Shown in pieces: positions 44,524 through 53,920 of a stretch of 64,000 nt of DNA; positions within the stretch are counted from its first letter, which is position 1; the number at the start of each line of letters is the position of its first letter. The stretch covers positions 46,505-110,504 of the forward strand of contig PPHI01000008.1 of assembly GCA_002901265.1 (NCBI GenBank). Reading direction: 5' to 3'. The notes below the pieces were generated by a model. It made no database searches. It saw only the letters and a list, made by a program, of their open reading frames with translations, and had not been told where the DNA came from. A program made the translations under genes and the position numbers. Source of the DNA: Rhodopirellula baltica (GTDB taxonomy: Bacteria; Planctomycetota; Planctomycetia; Pirellulales; Pirellulaceae).

Positions 44524-46527
44524 ATGGGTCAAGCGATTCGACATTGGATCCGCCCCCAGTTTGCCCTGCTGGCAATTATCGTGTTCCAGTCCGGTTGGAC
44601 GCCGCAATGCCTTGCTCAAAAGCCGCCCAATCGACAAAACGCCAAGGGCCAAACCGCTGGCCGGGCGCAGATGAAATCGAAGGCGACGAACACGCCAAAG
44701 ATTCGATTACCTGAAAGCGTTCGCAAAGAACCATCGCATTTGATGGACGTCGAACCGGCGGCACCGCAGCGACGCGACGAATTGCGCTACGCGGCGGCGG
44801 AACTGGATCATCTGATCGAGAAAGACTTGGCCGACGCCGAGATCACACCCAACCCGATCTCCAGCGATGAGATCTTTTTACGTCGTGTCTACTTGGATGT
44901 CGCCGGTCGAATCCCGACTCTGGCGGAAACGAAGTCGTTCTTGGAGTTGAGCGATCCCGACAAGCGATTCGATTTGATCGACAAGCTGTTAAGCAGCCCG
45001 GATTGGGTCAGCCATTCATACAACTTTTGGGCCGATACGTTGCGTCTTGTCGAACGCCCTCAGCCCAACATCATCGCCGAACCTTACCTGGCATACATCA
45101 AGGATTCGATCCGCGCCAACAAACCTTACGACAAATGGGTTTACGAGATGTTGACGGCCGAAGGCAAAGTCTGGGACAACCCGGCCGTCGGATACCAACT
45201 TCGTGACGACGGAATGCCGTTGCCCTATGTCGACAACACGGTTCGCGTTTTTCTGGGGACACAAATTGGCTGTGCCCAGTGCCACGATCACCCCTTCGAC
45301 AATTGGACACAGCATCAGTTTTATCAGCTCGCGGCGTTCACCAGCGGAACTCGTACCCGGATCCGACGCGGCGATCCGGGATTTAAGAAAACAAACCCCG
45401 CGAGCGCGCTGATTAACGAAGGCAAAAAGCAGTTCCCCAAAGGCAAAGTTCCCGGATCGTTTCAACGTTTAGTACGTGCAAACACCTACGCCGTGTCGGA
45501 AGTCAACACGCGATTGCGATTGCCGCATGACTATGCCTACGACGACGCCAAGCCGGAAACCATCGTCAAGCCAGCGGTTCTTTGGGGAAAGGTCCCATCT
45601 AAGGCAAAGGAAGCTTCACCACGGCATCAATTCGCTGCTTGGCTGACCAGCCCTGATAACGAACCGTTTCGTCATACGATCGTCAATCGTTACTGGAAAC
45701 GTTTCATGGGGATTGGATTTGTCGAACCGGTTGATGACTTTATCGACGACACGCCACGTTCGAACGAACCGGCAATGCGATACCTTGGCGATCAACTCGT
45801 GCGATCCGGATTCGATCTGAAGGACCTGACGCGGATCATTTTGTATTCACGAACCTATCAACGCGAAGCGACCGACTACAGCCTGACTAGTGGCGAGTTG
45901 TACCGCTTCCCCGGCCCCACGATTCGGCGAATGACTGCCGAGCAGGTTTGGGATTCGCTGTTGACTCTCGCGGTCCGCAATCCGATGCCGTTCCAGCGTC
46001 CGTCGGCGAAGGAAATTGGGCAAGCGGTCGATGTCGACTTTGCATCGCTGACGTTTGATCAAGCCAAAGCTAAGGCGGAAGCATTCCAGAAGACTTACTT
46101 TCTGCCGGTCTACAAACGCGGGCTGAATCAACACGCCTACCAAGGCAACGTGCTTTGCCGGGCAAGCGAATTGCCATCTCCACAAAACGCGGACCACTTT
46201 TTGCGTCAGTTCGGCCAGGGAGATCGCGAATCGATCGATGGTTCTGACAGCGAAGCAACGGTGCCGCAAATCTTGGCAATGTTCAACGGGCCGATCACAC
46301 ACGTGATGCTGGAACCCGGTTCCGCAATCGTCGATGATGTGTTCGCGATTGAACAAGCACGCGATCGGATCGACGCAATCTTCTTAAGCGTCTTGTCGCG
46401 GCACCCGAACCCTCGTGATCGAGCCACGGCCGCCCGTGAATTGGGCAAAACGAAGAACGATAACGTCGGCTACGGAAACATCGTTTGGGCGTTGCTAAAC
46501 ACTCGTGAATTTCTGTTCGTCCAATGA
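44524..46527 (+). CDS. Planctomycete DUF1549/DUF1553 protein
   Basis: The 667-residue product from the ATG at 44524 has an N-terminal hydrophobic segment (FALLAIIVFQSG). DUF1549 (PSCyt2) spans about residues 90-290, with IFLRRVYLDVAGRIPTLAE and CAQCHDHPFDNW. DUF1553 (PSD1) spans about 360-600. It lacks the N-terminal PSCyt1 haem domain found in the gene at 31.9 kb. The next gene overlaps it by four bases (ATGA), so the two are a translated pair; such pairs are common in Pirellulaceae but undefined in function. Confidence 0.88.
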   Translation: MGQAIRHWIRPQFALLAIIVFQSGWTPQCLAQKPPNRQNAKGQTAGRAQMKSKATNTPKIRLPESVRKEPSHLMDVEPAAPQRRDELRYAAAELDHLIEKDLADAEITPNPISSDEIFLRRVYLDVAGRIPTLAETKSFLELSDPDKRFDLIDKLLSSPDWVSHSYNFWADTLRLVERPQPNIIAEPYLAYIKDSIRANKPYDKWVYEMLTAEGKVWDNPAVGYQLRDDGMPLPYVDNTVRVFLGTQIGCAQCHDHPFDNWTQHQFYQLAAFTSGTRTRIRRGDPGFKKTNPASALINEGKKQFPKGKVPGSFQRLVRANTYAVSEVNTRLRLPHDYAYDDAKPETIVKPAVLWGKVPSKAKEASPRHQFAAWLTSPDNEPFRHTIVNRYWKRFMGIGFVEPVDDFIDDTPRSNEPAMRYLGDQLVRSGFDLKDLTRIILYSRTYQREATDYSLTSGELYRFPGPTIRRMTAEQVWDSLLTLAVRNPMPFQRPSAKEIGQAVDVDFASLTFDQAKAKAEAFQKTYFLPVYKRGLNQHAYQGNVLCRASELPSPQNADHFLRQFGQGDRESIDGSDSEATVPQILAMFNGPITHVMLEPGSAIVDDVFAIEQARDRIDAIFLSVLSRHPNPRDRATAARELGKTKNDNVGYGNIVWALLNTREFLFVQ

Positions 46528-47849
46528 ACCACTCTGGCGGAAGTTTTCTGATGAACGGTTGCAAAGAATTCAGCTCGGACTCGCGACGCGGCTTCATGCG
46601 TTCGGTCGCGGCAACTTGCTTGGGCGTCAGCTACGCTGGACTGTCCGGACCACGCGGTCTTGGTTCAGCCGATGCGTTCGCGGCCGAGCCGAACATGGGC
46701 AAAGCAAAGCACATCATTTATCTGTTCATGGAAGGGGCGATGTCGCACCTCGACACCTTTGATCCGAAATCAGGTGTCCCTGAGGCTGGCGAGACGAAGG
46801 CGATCCAGACGCGTGTGCCCGGCATGATGTTTTCCGATCGCTTTCCAAGACTGTCGTACCTTGCCGGTGCAATCACCGTCGTCAGGTCGCTGTCCACCGA
46901 AACCGGTGCGCACGACAAGGCGCAGTACCTGATGCGGACTTCGTACAAAAAATTAAACAGCATTCAGCACCCTGGGATGGGCGCTTGGATGTTGTCACAA
47001 CAAGGCCGATTGAATCGCGAACTGCCCGGAAACTACGTCGTCGGTGCTGCGAACCGACATCCCGGAGCTGGCTTTTTAGAACCGTCGCTTTCTCCCGTCC
47101 CCATCGCCAACCCAACCACCGGCATCCAAAACGTCGAGCTGCCAAAGTACCTGCCCGAATCACTGTTTGAGCGTCGCCTGTGGCTGGCGGAAAAGTTCGA
47201 CACCAATTTTCAAACGGCTCACCGCCAAAACCAAAAGATCGAAGCCTACAACCAGCTTTACACCGAGGCTCGGAACCTGATGGGCAGCGAGCACTTGAAG
47301 GTGTTCGACATTAAAGACGAACCCGAAAGTGTCCGCGAAGCTTACGGCGACAACACGCTGGGCCAAGGTTGCTTGCTAGCGCGGCGACTGGTCGAGAGCG
47401 GTGCCAGGTTTGTCGAAGTCAGCTATGGTGGCTGGGACATGCATCAAGACCTCTACAGTCGGCTTGATGAACGAGCCAGCCACTTGGACAACGCACTCGG
47501 GATCCTGTTAAAGGATCTGCACCGCACCGGTCTTTTGAATGACACCTTGGTCGTCCTAACAACCGAGTTTGGACGCAAGCCATCGATCAACGCGAACGCC
47601 GGTCGTGACCATCATCCCGGCGCGTTCTGCTCGCTGTTGGCCGGGGCCGGAATCAAAGGCGGGCAGGTCTATGGCGCGAGCGACAAACGTGGTTTCTCGG
47701 TCGATGACAGCCAAATGTCGGTCGCCGATTTCAATAAAACCATCGCTGCAGCCGCTGGTCTCCCCACGGATAAAGAACTGTTCTCGCCCAATGGCCGCCC
47801 TTTCAAGATCGGTGGCGACGGCGAAGTCGTTGAAGACCTCTTGGCGTAG
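46524..47849 (+). CDS. DUF1501 protein with Tat signal
   Basis: The 441-residue protein has a twin-arginine signal (SRRGFMRSVAATCLGVSY). The DUF1501 fold, a relative of the alkaline-phosphatase/sulfatase superfamily, shows as IIYLFMEGAMSHLDTFDPKSG, TGAHDKAQYLMR, SYGGWDMHQDLYSRL, VVLTTEFGRKPSIN and GRDHHPGAFCSLLAGAG. It is exported folded and paired with DUF1549/DUF1553. Its start overlaps the upstream stop (ATGA). It ends 21 nt before a good terminator. Confidence 0.92.
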   Translation: MNHSGGSFLMNGCKEFSSDSRRGFMRSVAATCLGVSYAGLSGPRGLGSADAFAAEPNMGKAKHIIYLFMEGAMSHLDTFDPKSGVPEAGETKAIQTRVPGMMFSDRFPRLSYLAGAITVVRSLSTETGAHDKAQYLMRTSYKKLNSIQHPGMGAWMLSQQGRLNRELPGNYVVGAANRHPGAGFLEPSLSPVPIANPTTGIQNVELPKYLPESLFERRLWLAEKFDTNFQTAHRQNQKIEAYNQLYTEARNLMGSEHLKVFDIKDEPESVREAYGDNTLGQGCLLARRLVESGARFVEVSYGGWDMHQDLYSRLDERASHLDNALGILLKDLHRTGLLNDTLVVLTTEFGRKPSINANAGRDHHPGAFCSLLAGAGIKGGQVYGASDKRGFSVDDSQMSVADFNKTIAAAAGLPTDKELFSPNGRPFKIGGDGEVVEDLLA

Positions 47850-47870
47850 CACGGGACACATCAACAAAAA

Positions 47871-47901
47871 AAACCGCGATAGGAAATTCCCATCGCGGTT
47901 T
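47871..47901. terminator. Terminator after the DUF1501 gene
   Basis: A 10-bp stem (47871-47880 with 47892-47901) closes an 11-nt loop; GTTATT follows on the plus strand and the reverse strand has an A8-complementary T8 run (47863-47870), so it may serve both convergent genes. Confidence 0.85.
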
Positions 47902-47972
47902 GTTATTCAGAACTGTGGCCGACTTTTCCGGCCCGCCAATCTGATCTCAGCGATCAGGCTTCGCGGTCAATC

Positions 47973-49096
47973 TCAACGATCGGTGAAGTCCAAGAACCAC
48001 CATCCGTCGTCCCATTCCAGGGAGACCTTACGCCATCCCAATGGAACTTGTGGGTAAGGATAGAAAGGTCCGATGTATGGCCATGCCGAGGGGCTGTATT
48101 GCTGTGGATAAGTCAATGCAGCGTAGTTCGGGTAAGCCGCGTATCCTGGCCATGCGTAGTTAGGCAGGTTCGGTGCGTCATAGCGAGGAGCACCGGCAGC
48201 AACGCCGTAGTTCATCGGAACGGGTTGGCCGCTGACAGGAGCACCCATGATCGGAGCCGAAGCGGTCGTCATGCGGGCACCCATGTGTTGAGGTGCAGCC
48301 ATCGTTGGGACTTGGTCGATGCTCGCTGGCGACATGCGGTTGCTAGCCAGTTGAGCGGGAACGCCCGACGATCGCGATGGCGACAGTGCGGGAGACGGTT
48401 GGCTGTTGATCACAGTGATCTGTTGATCGACGCCTTGAACACCGGGTGCAGCTTGTGCGATCGCGATGATACGATCACAAGCGGCTTGGGTCGAAGCACG
48501 ACCGTTCAGGGTGACAACGCCACCGTTGCATTGAACGTCGACACCGAAGCCACGAAGCTGCCGCTACGCTGAGCGTCGCCGAGGGCTTTCACCACACCGG
48601 CAACAACCTGTTGGTCGCTGGCGACGGGGGTGGCTAGTTCAACAGCCGAAGTGGTGCGGACTTCGCCAGGGGCGATTTCCAGTGCCGCGTGTTGCGCTGG
48701 TGCGGCAGGTGCCACGTCCAGGCCGGCGGTCAACATCTTGCGAAGTGATTCGCGAGACTTTGCCAAGGTCGGCACTGCTTCCTCTTGAGGTGCAGCTTCG
48801 ACAGTGGCCGCTGATTTGACAGTGACTTCGTCAACAATCTTGTTGATTCCGTCGATGCCGTTGGCAGCCGCGAGAACCAAATCCTTTTGGCTCGATTCGC
48901 TGACGCTGCCGCGGAACAAGACAACGCCCTGATCGACTTTCATGTCGAGGGTGAAGTCTTTCAGAACGCCCGCGTCGCGGGTGCTCTTCAAACGGGTCAT
49001 GATTTCTTTTGCAATCTCACGGTCTCCACCAAAAGCCGACGCCGGCCCAAAAGCGGTGATCGCAGCGATCGCCAATCCTAGATACTTTCGTCGCAT
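47973..49096 (-). pseudogene. Exported two-BON-domain protein, frameshifted between domain halves
   Basis: Frame 1 (ATG 49096, AGGAGG 8 nt upstream, stop 48506) gives a signal peptide and first BON domain (FTLDMKVDQGVVLFRGSVSE), then starts a second, but ends STFNATVALSP. In the adjacent frame the second BON resumes at about 48555: GFGVDVQCNGGVVTLNGRAS, then GVQGVDQQITVINSQP, with a Pro/Tyr-rich tail to 47973. One added base in AGCTTCG restores about 373 residues. BON domains bind lipids or surfaces in the periplasm. Both a real one-base loss and an assembly error fit; if the loss is real, truncated frame 1 is 196 residues. Confidence 0.85.
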
Positions 49097-49361
49097 GGGA
49101 AATGCCTCCTACAGTTCCAAATCGCTCCGGCCGGCTGACGTTTTTTACGAGCAGCCCCACGACGATGCGGGACTTCTCAATCGCGGGTGGTGCTCCGTCA
49201 ACCGGAAAATCCGTTTTCGGACCGGTGTTGCTGTAGATTTCGGCGATCAACGCGAACAGGAGGTAGGTTTTTTCGGATTTTGCCGTCGAATCAACCGGGC
49301 GACGCCGTAAAGATTGCCCAGATTCCCATGCTTAGTTTTTTTGACCTGAGAACACGCCAAA

Positions 49362-50168
49362 TTAACCCTCTGTGGAGTCAATTGCCGCTCGCAGTTCACC
49401 CACAAACTGCGAAACGGTCTCGGCCGCGATGTTCGGATCCGTGTTTTCAGCGATTCGGCGGACGACAGCCGAGCCAACGATCAGTCCGTCGGCGACTGGA
49501 GCCAAGCGGGCTGCCGTCTCAGGGCCACTAATCCCAAATCCGATACAAATTGGCAAGTCCGTTTCGCCACGTAACCACGAAACACTGTCAGTTAAATCCG
49601 TCGGCAGTTTCGTTCGCTCACCGGTGATCCCAGTCACACTGACGTAATACAGAAATCCGGTGGAGGAATTCGCGATCTCGACCTGGCGCTTTTTAGGAGT
49701 CGTCGGAGTCACCAGTTGGACAAGGCTGAAGTCCTTGTCTTTGCAGATCGCGGACAATTCGTTGGCTTCTTCGACAAGCAAATCGGGAACGATCGCACCG
49801 CGGTATCCACACGCCATCGCTTGGTCGACGTACTTTTCCAGCCCGACGCGGTAAATGATCGAATAGCTGACCATTGTTACCATGGGGATTTCGACCGCCG
49901 CGGCATGCTCACGTCCTAGCTGCATTGCATGCTCCAAACGGAATCCGCTCTCAAGCGCACGCTGGTACGATGCCTGGATCACAGGCCCGTCAGCAATCGG
50001 GTCGCTGTACGGAATCCCGACTTCACACAGATCCGCGCCGGCCGCCTTCATTTTGCCAAGCACTGCGGCGGTGGTTTCGATATTCGGATCGCCAGCCGTC
50101 AGAAAGGGCATCAGGGCTTTTCGGTTCTCTGCCTTCAAGCGGCTGAAAAGGTCATCAATCGCGGACAT
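49362..50168 (-). CDS. trpA: Tryptophan synthase alpha chain
   Basis: The 268-residue product begins MSAIDDLFSRLKAENRKALMPF. The catalytic Glu and Asp are in LCEVGIPYSDPIADGPVIQ, and the standard GFLYYVSVTGITG and PICIGFGISGPE loops follow. It releases indole from indoleglycerol phosphate and passes it to TrpB. trpB is not adjacent; the gene stands alone, about 130 bp after the PGI-like gene. No trp-type leader is visible. Confidence 0.97.
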   Translation of the reverse strand: MSAIDDLFSRLKAENRKALMPFLTAGDPNIETTAAVLGKMKAAGADLCEVGIPYSDPIADGPVIQASYQRALESGFRLEHAMQLGREHAAAVEIPMVTMVSYSIIYRVGLEKYVDQAMACGYRGAIVPDLLVEEANELSAICKDKDFSLVQLVTPTTPKKRQVEIANSSTGFLYYVSVTGITGERTKLPTDLTDSVSWLRGETDLPICIGFGISGPETAARLAPVADGLIVGSAVVRRIAENTDPNIAAETVSQFVGELRAAIDSTEG

Positions 50169-50302
50169 GAATGATCTGAAAGTTCAAATGAGGTAGGTCG
50201 CTGACCAGAAACGCGTCGAGGCCAGAGCGTAGTCGAATCGGCCGCTCGCGTTTAGCCCCAGTCAGGCGGAAATACACACCGCTAGTCAGCCCGGCCGGCT
50301 TC

Positions 50303-51595
50303 TCAGCGAGATCGCTCGCGAGCCAGTTCCGCGAGAATTAATCCCAGTTGCATCACTTGTCCGATCGGGTGAGTATCGATCCCCGGCAGGACTAATTCGA
50401 TCTGATCGCATGTCGGTGTTGCAGACGCCGAAACCACGCTTTCGAAACGCTGTCGCTTCAATTGCTCAACGGAAATGAGGTCGCCTGATGTGTCCCAGAG
50501 TTGAACCGGATCCGTCCGTGGCGGTTCCGCCAACCAATGCATTGTCACTGCAGGGCGATTCGCTGATCTTGTCGGATTGATTGCCCCAGATCTCGCCCAA
50601 GTGGCTGACGCCTCTGTGGCGGTTTCGATCGCCTTGATCCACCAACGCAGCAAACCGTCAAAACTGTTGGACCATCCGATACAGTCGAGTTGTCGCTGCT
50701 CGATCAACCCTGCCAGCTGTAGCGACAGATTTTCGTTCCACTCTCCCTCGGCAAAGTTTTTGTTGATCGCGGCGGCACCAACGAGTAGCTGGATCACGTC
50801 CAGTCCCAGAAACGCCGCGGGAAGCAAACTGGCCGGCGCAAGGGCTCCCATAGTCCCAGATAGCAGCGAATTGCTATGCAACAGCTCAAACGGCGGACCA
50901 AATCCGCCAATGGACGTCGCCCAGTCATCGGGTTGAGCGGTAATGATCGTGATCGGTGCCGGAATCTCCGAGGCGTTTTCGCCAGAAACTGCGTCGTCCC
51001 ACGTTGGCATTTGGCCAGCCAGGAATCGCAGCAGCGGGATCACCTGGGACCGGCTTTGTTGATCATCGATCGCCACGATCCCCCAGCGTTGTTCGGCGCG
51101 CACGTCCCCGTAGCCATTTCGCGCCAACCGCCAGACAAGCGACTGGATAAAGTCATTGTCCATCTCGGTGTCGGCAAAGTAGATCCGCGGTTTGCTTCCA
51201 CGGTCAGCACGCGACATTTCGTTGTGGTACGGGTCGCAGCAAGCCGCTGTGATCGCTTGCACACTTAGGATCGCATTGGGCGGCCCGAGCACAACGATCG
51301 CGTCAAGGCGATCGTGTAGGGAGTTAGCGATTCGGAAAACGTGCCCCAGTTCGCTTTCTTCACGATGGCGTTCGTATGCCAGCAGCAATTGCTCTGGCAA
51401 GGCATAAAAGGATTGACTTTCGGGCAACCGGGGGCATTGCCAATCGACGTCGTCGAGATCCGCAGCATGCTGGGACAGGACTCGATCGCGGCGTGACTTC
51501 CAGTCTGCCTTCAAATCGCGATCGAGTTGCGCAAGTGGCGAGTTCGCTGTGACATCCGAGCCACAGCGACGGAGATTAATAAGAGAGCGGTTCAA
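50303..51595 (-). CDS. Glucose-6-phosphate isomerase-like protein, probably a pseudoenzyme
   Basis: The 430-residue product follows a planctomycete-type PGI through the middle: VVLGPPNAILSVQAITAACC, DPYHNEMSRADRGSKPRIYF and LLPAAFLGLDVIQLLVGAAA. Key parts of the active site are lost: the GIGGS phosphate loop is GPPNA, the GGR-F/Y-S signature aligned before LLPAA reads SGTMG without its Arg, and the protein ends at THPIGQVMQLGLILAELAR, before the region holding the catalytic Lys. A true PGI of this type continues about 40-50 residues further. It lies 24 bp downstream of the Gly/Ser-rich exported protein gene on the same strand, so the two may be cotranscribed. Confidence 0.75.
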   Translation of the reverse strand: MNRSLINLRRCGSDVTANSPLAQLDRDLKADWKSRRDRVLSQHAADLDDVDWQCPRLPESQSFYALPEQLLLAYERHREESELGHVFRIANSLHDRLDAIVVLGPPNAILSVQAITAACCDPYHNEMSRADRGSKPRIYFADTEMDNDFIQSLVWRLARNGYGDVRAEQRWGIVAIDDQQSRSQVIPLLRFLAGQMPTWDDAVSGENASEIPAPITIITAQPDDWATSIGGFGPPFELLHSNSLLSGTMGALAPASLLPAAFLGLDVIQLLVGAAAINKNFAEGEWNENLSLQLAGLIEQRQLDCIGWSNSFDGLLRWWIKAIETATEASATWARSGAINPTRSANRPAVTMHWLAEPPRTDPVQLWDTSGDLISVEQLKRQRFESVVSASATPTCDQIELVLPGIDTHPIGQVMQLGLILAELARERSR

Positions 51596-51618
51596 GAGTC
51601 ACGACGGCCGGTAAGCAA

Positions 51619-53526
51619 TCAGTTCGGAGTCGACTTGTATTGGTCAGCGATCCACTTGCGAACCACGGTCAACTTTTCTTCCTCGGTACCGTACAGGATT
51701 TGCAGTCCTTCTTCACCACCGACAATATCGAACACCTGCAACACTTGATCGTCGTTAAGCAGACCTTGCGATTGGAACAAGCGAACTTCGGCAAGTGTCG
51801 CGAGGCTCTTGCTTCCACCGCTCGCCAACAAACTTCCGATCCGCTTAACAGCAACGTCGGATGTCAGGCGTGGAAGTTCGACTGTCATTTGGCGATCCAC
51901 GATCGGCAAAAAGCTGCTCATTTGCTCGCCGATGTATTCTTTCGCGCCGACGCCTTTCGTTTTCGATTGCTGGTTGTACTCGATGGAATCGATTCCTTTG
52001 GAAACGACCAACTGCTTCTTGCTGTCGACGTGAAACAAACGGCACTTGGAAATGTTTTGTGTGTTTTCGCCACGTGTTTCTTTGAGAGAAACGTTGATGT
52101 GAATCAACAAATCCAAACCGGCTTTCTTGGCATTGGCGAGGTGGACGTCGGCATCACCCATTCCCAAATAAACGATTCCGGGGCGCCACATCGGCAAATC
52201 CGATTCGGCGGTTTCCAGGAGATCCACAAAGCTGCCGGAGACCGCGTCTTGCTGTCCCGCGCCGTCACTGACGTCGATCATCGCCCGGCCGAAATTGCCT
52301 TCGGCATAGCGTTGGTCGAACTGTTCGGCTAGGAACGTGGCGACTGCGCCAAGATTGTCTTCAAGCTCTTTGGCGGCGGCTTCGCTGAGCATGCTGCGAT
52401 CGAGTCCGCTCAAACGGTCGCCGGGGGTCTGCGCGGCCGGTGAGGAAAACGAAAAGCCGTTTTGGCCTCCAGGTCCGCCCGGCCCACCAGACATTCCTGG
52501 CGCACCAGGACTTCCGCCCGCAACTCCAGGGTAGGAACTGCTGCTACTGCCGTAGGCATCTGCCATTTGCTGTTGTCGATTCGCGGAGCGGTCACGCGTT
52601 TGCTCGGCGGCGTATGCGGTTGGGTTGCCGCCAATGCCGCTGCCGTAGTCCATTGAAGGGCTGCTCGAGGAGCCCTGGGCCATCATCGCTTGCTCCTGTG
52701 CTGATGGGCCACCATACATTCCGCTGCTGGCCATTCCGCTTGACATGCCGCCGGTTCGCGATGGCGAGTCTGTGATCGGTTGTGGATCGGTGGCATCGCC
52801 TCGAACTTCCATCGAGATTCCCCAGCGAACCTGCCACACCGGTCGCTTCAGTGCGGGGCTGTACTTGACCATCGAAAGCTGTTCGGATGCGTTTTCGAAT
52901 TCGGCAACCATGTGGCCAAAGTAAAGCTGACGCGCAAGTGACGATGCTCCCTTGGCGTACGCAACAGTCGCTTCGTTCATCAGGACGGGGCCAGAAGCGA
53001 TCGGGACTGCCGACTCGGGGCTCGCAATGGAAGAGATGTCAGTGCTTTTGGCCGCGTTGACCAGAAACTGCTGCATCATGATTCGTGCGACTTCGCTGCT
53101 CGGCGCCGAACTTGATCGACCGTTCCCGCCGTAGCCACTTCCAGACGATCCACCACCAGGATATCCGCTGCTGCCCGGGTACCCGCTGCTGCTGCCTCCC
53201 CCGGGATAGCCGCTTCCTGGGTAACCGCTGCTATCGGATGGGCTGCTACTGCTTGGGTATCCACTGCTGCCGCTTCCCGGATATCCACTGCTGCTACTCG
53301 GCCCGCCACTTGGACTTGGTCCGCTGCTAGGACTCGGACCACCACTTGGGCTCGGTCCGCTGCTGCCACCATCGCTCCCGGGATAGCCAGCCGGGGCTTG
53401 CGACATGACTTGGTGGGAATCCAACAACATGAGCGCCCCGCAGGCACAAAGAACGGGGCCTACAAAACGACGCGAGCGGACGAACCGCTGGCCGATCGAA
53501 AGCAAGGTTTGGACGTTTGCAAACAT
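51619..53526 (-). CDS. Exported Gly/Ser/Pro-rich protein
   Basis: From the ATG at 53526 the protein is 635 residues. A hydrophobic signal (FVGPVLCACGALMLLDS) ends near QAPAG. About residues 46-145 are a low-complexity tract of SGYPGS/GPSPSG units. A folded region follows with EVARIMMQQFLVNAA, another Gly/Ser-rich linker, and a C-terminal domain (about 400-635, GIVYLGMGDADVHLANAKK). I do not recognise the folded regions. It probably reaches the periplasm or surface. A longer frame to 53601 has no signal value. Confidence 0.65.
   Translation of the reverse strand: MFANVQTLLSIGQRFVRSRRFVGPVLCACGALMLLDSHQVMSQAPAGYPGSDGGSSGPSPSGGPSPSSGPSPSGGPSSSSGYPGSGSSGYPSSSSPSDSSGYPGSGYPGGGSSSGYPGSSGYPGGGSSGSGYGGNGRSSSAPSSEVARIMMQQFLVNAAKSTDISSIASPESAVPIASGPVLMNEATVAYAKGASSLARQLYFGHMVAEFENASEQLSMVKYSPALKRPVWQVRWGISMEVRGDATDPQPITDSPSRTGGMSSGMASSGMYGGPSAQEQAMMAQGSSSSPSMDYGSGIGGNPTAYAAEQTRDRSANRQQQMADAYGSSSSSYPGVAGGSPGAPGMSGGPGGPGGQNGFSFSSPAAQTPGDRLSGLDRSMLSEAAAKELEDNLGAVATFLAEQFDQRYAEGNFGRAMIDVSDGAGQQDAVSGSFVDLLETAESDLPMWRPGIVYLGMGDADVHLANAKKAGLDLLIHINVSLKETRGENTQNISKCRLFHVDSKKQLVVSKGIDSIEYNQQSKTKGVGAKEYIGEQMSSFLPIVDRQMTVELPRLTSDVAVKRIGSLLASGGSKSLATLAEVRLFQSQGLLNDDQVLQVFDIVGGEEGLQILYGTEEEKLTVVRKWIADQYKSTPN
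53097..53391 (-). repeat. Coding low-complexity tract (GYPGS / GPSPSG repeats)
   Basis: This is the DNA for the Gly/Ser/Pro-rich segment of the exported protein; the plus strand shows runs of imperfect CCACTTGG-, GGATATCC- and CTGCTGC-type units. Such tracts can vary in length by slippage. Confidence 0.7.
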
Positions 53527-53920
53527 TGGACTTCGGCTTGTTTTAGGAAAAAGCGGGACGAGGCTTTGTCGGTGCGGTGGGAACACAAACCGACCGTGCA
53601 AATCTCTGAACGAGTCTAGTCAACCGGCCGAGGAAAGTGTGGCGGAGCGAACCTGACTTCGACGCGTAAGCATCTGGTAAAGAATCATACCAAACGCGCG
53701 TTTTCTTGGGTCCGATTGCGTTCGCTCCAGCGTATCATAGACGTCGTATCTAGCGAATGAAGAAAGCACATTCCGCGTGGAAACAAAGAAAAGTTGCGAA
53801 AAACGCCTGCCAGCCCTCCACTGAGGGGAACTTGTTTAGGCAGCCCTAGTCAGAATCTACGGCGAAGTCCAGAATTGTCGCTTCGTTAGATACAAACCTC
53901 CAAGGAAATCTCGCATCACA
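53527..53920. other. Divergent intergenic region
   Basis: This 394-bp stretch lies between the Gly/Ser-rich exported protein gene (minus) and the dockerin surface protein gene (plus). No coding frame stands up; no strong repeat was seen. Confidence 0.4.

Noticed and set aside
48506..49096. Treating the first BON reading frame as a complete short gene
   Set aside because: The second BON domain is cut in mid-strand and continues at once in the adjacent frame.
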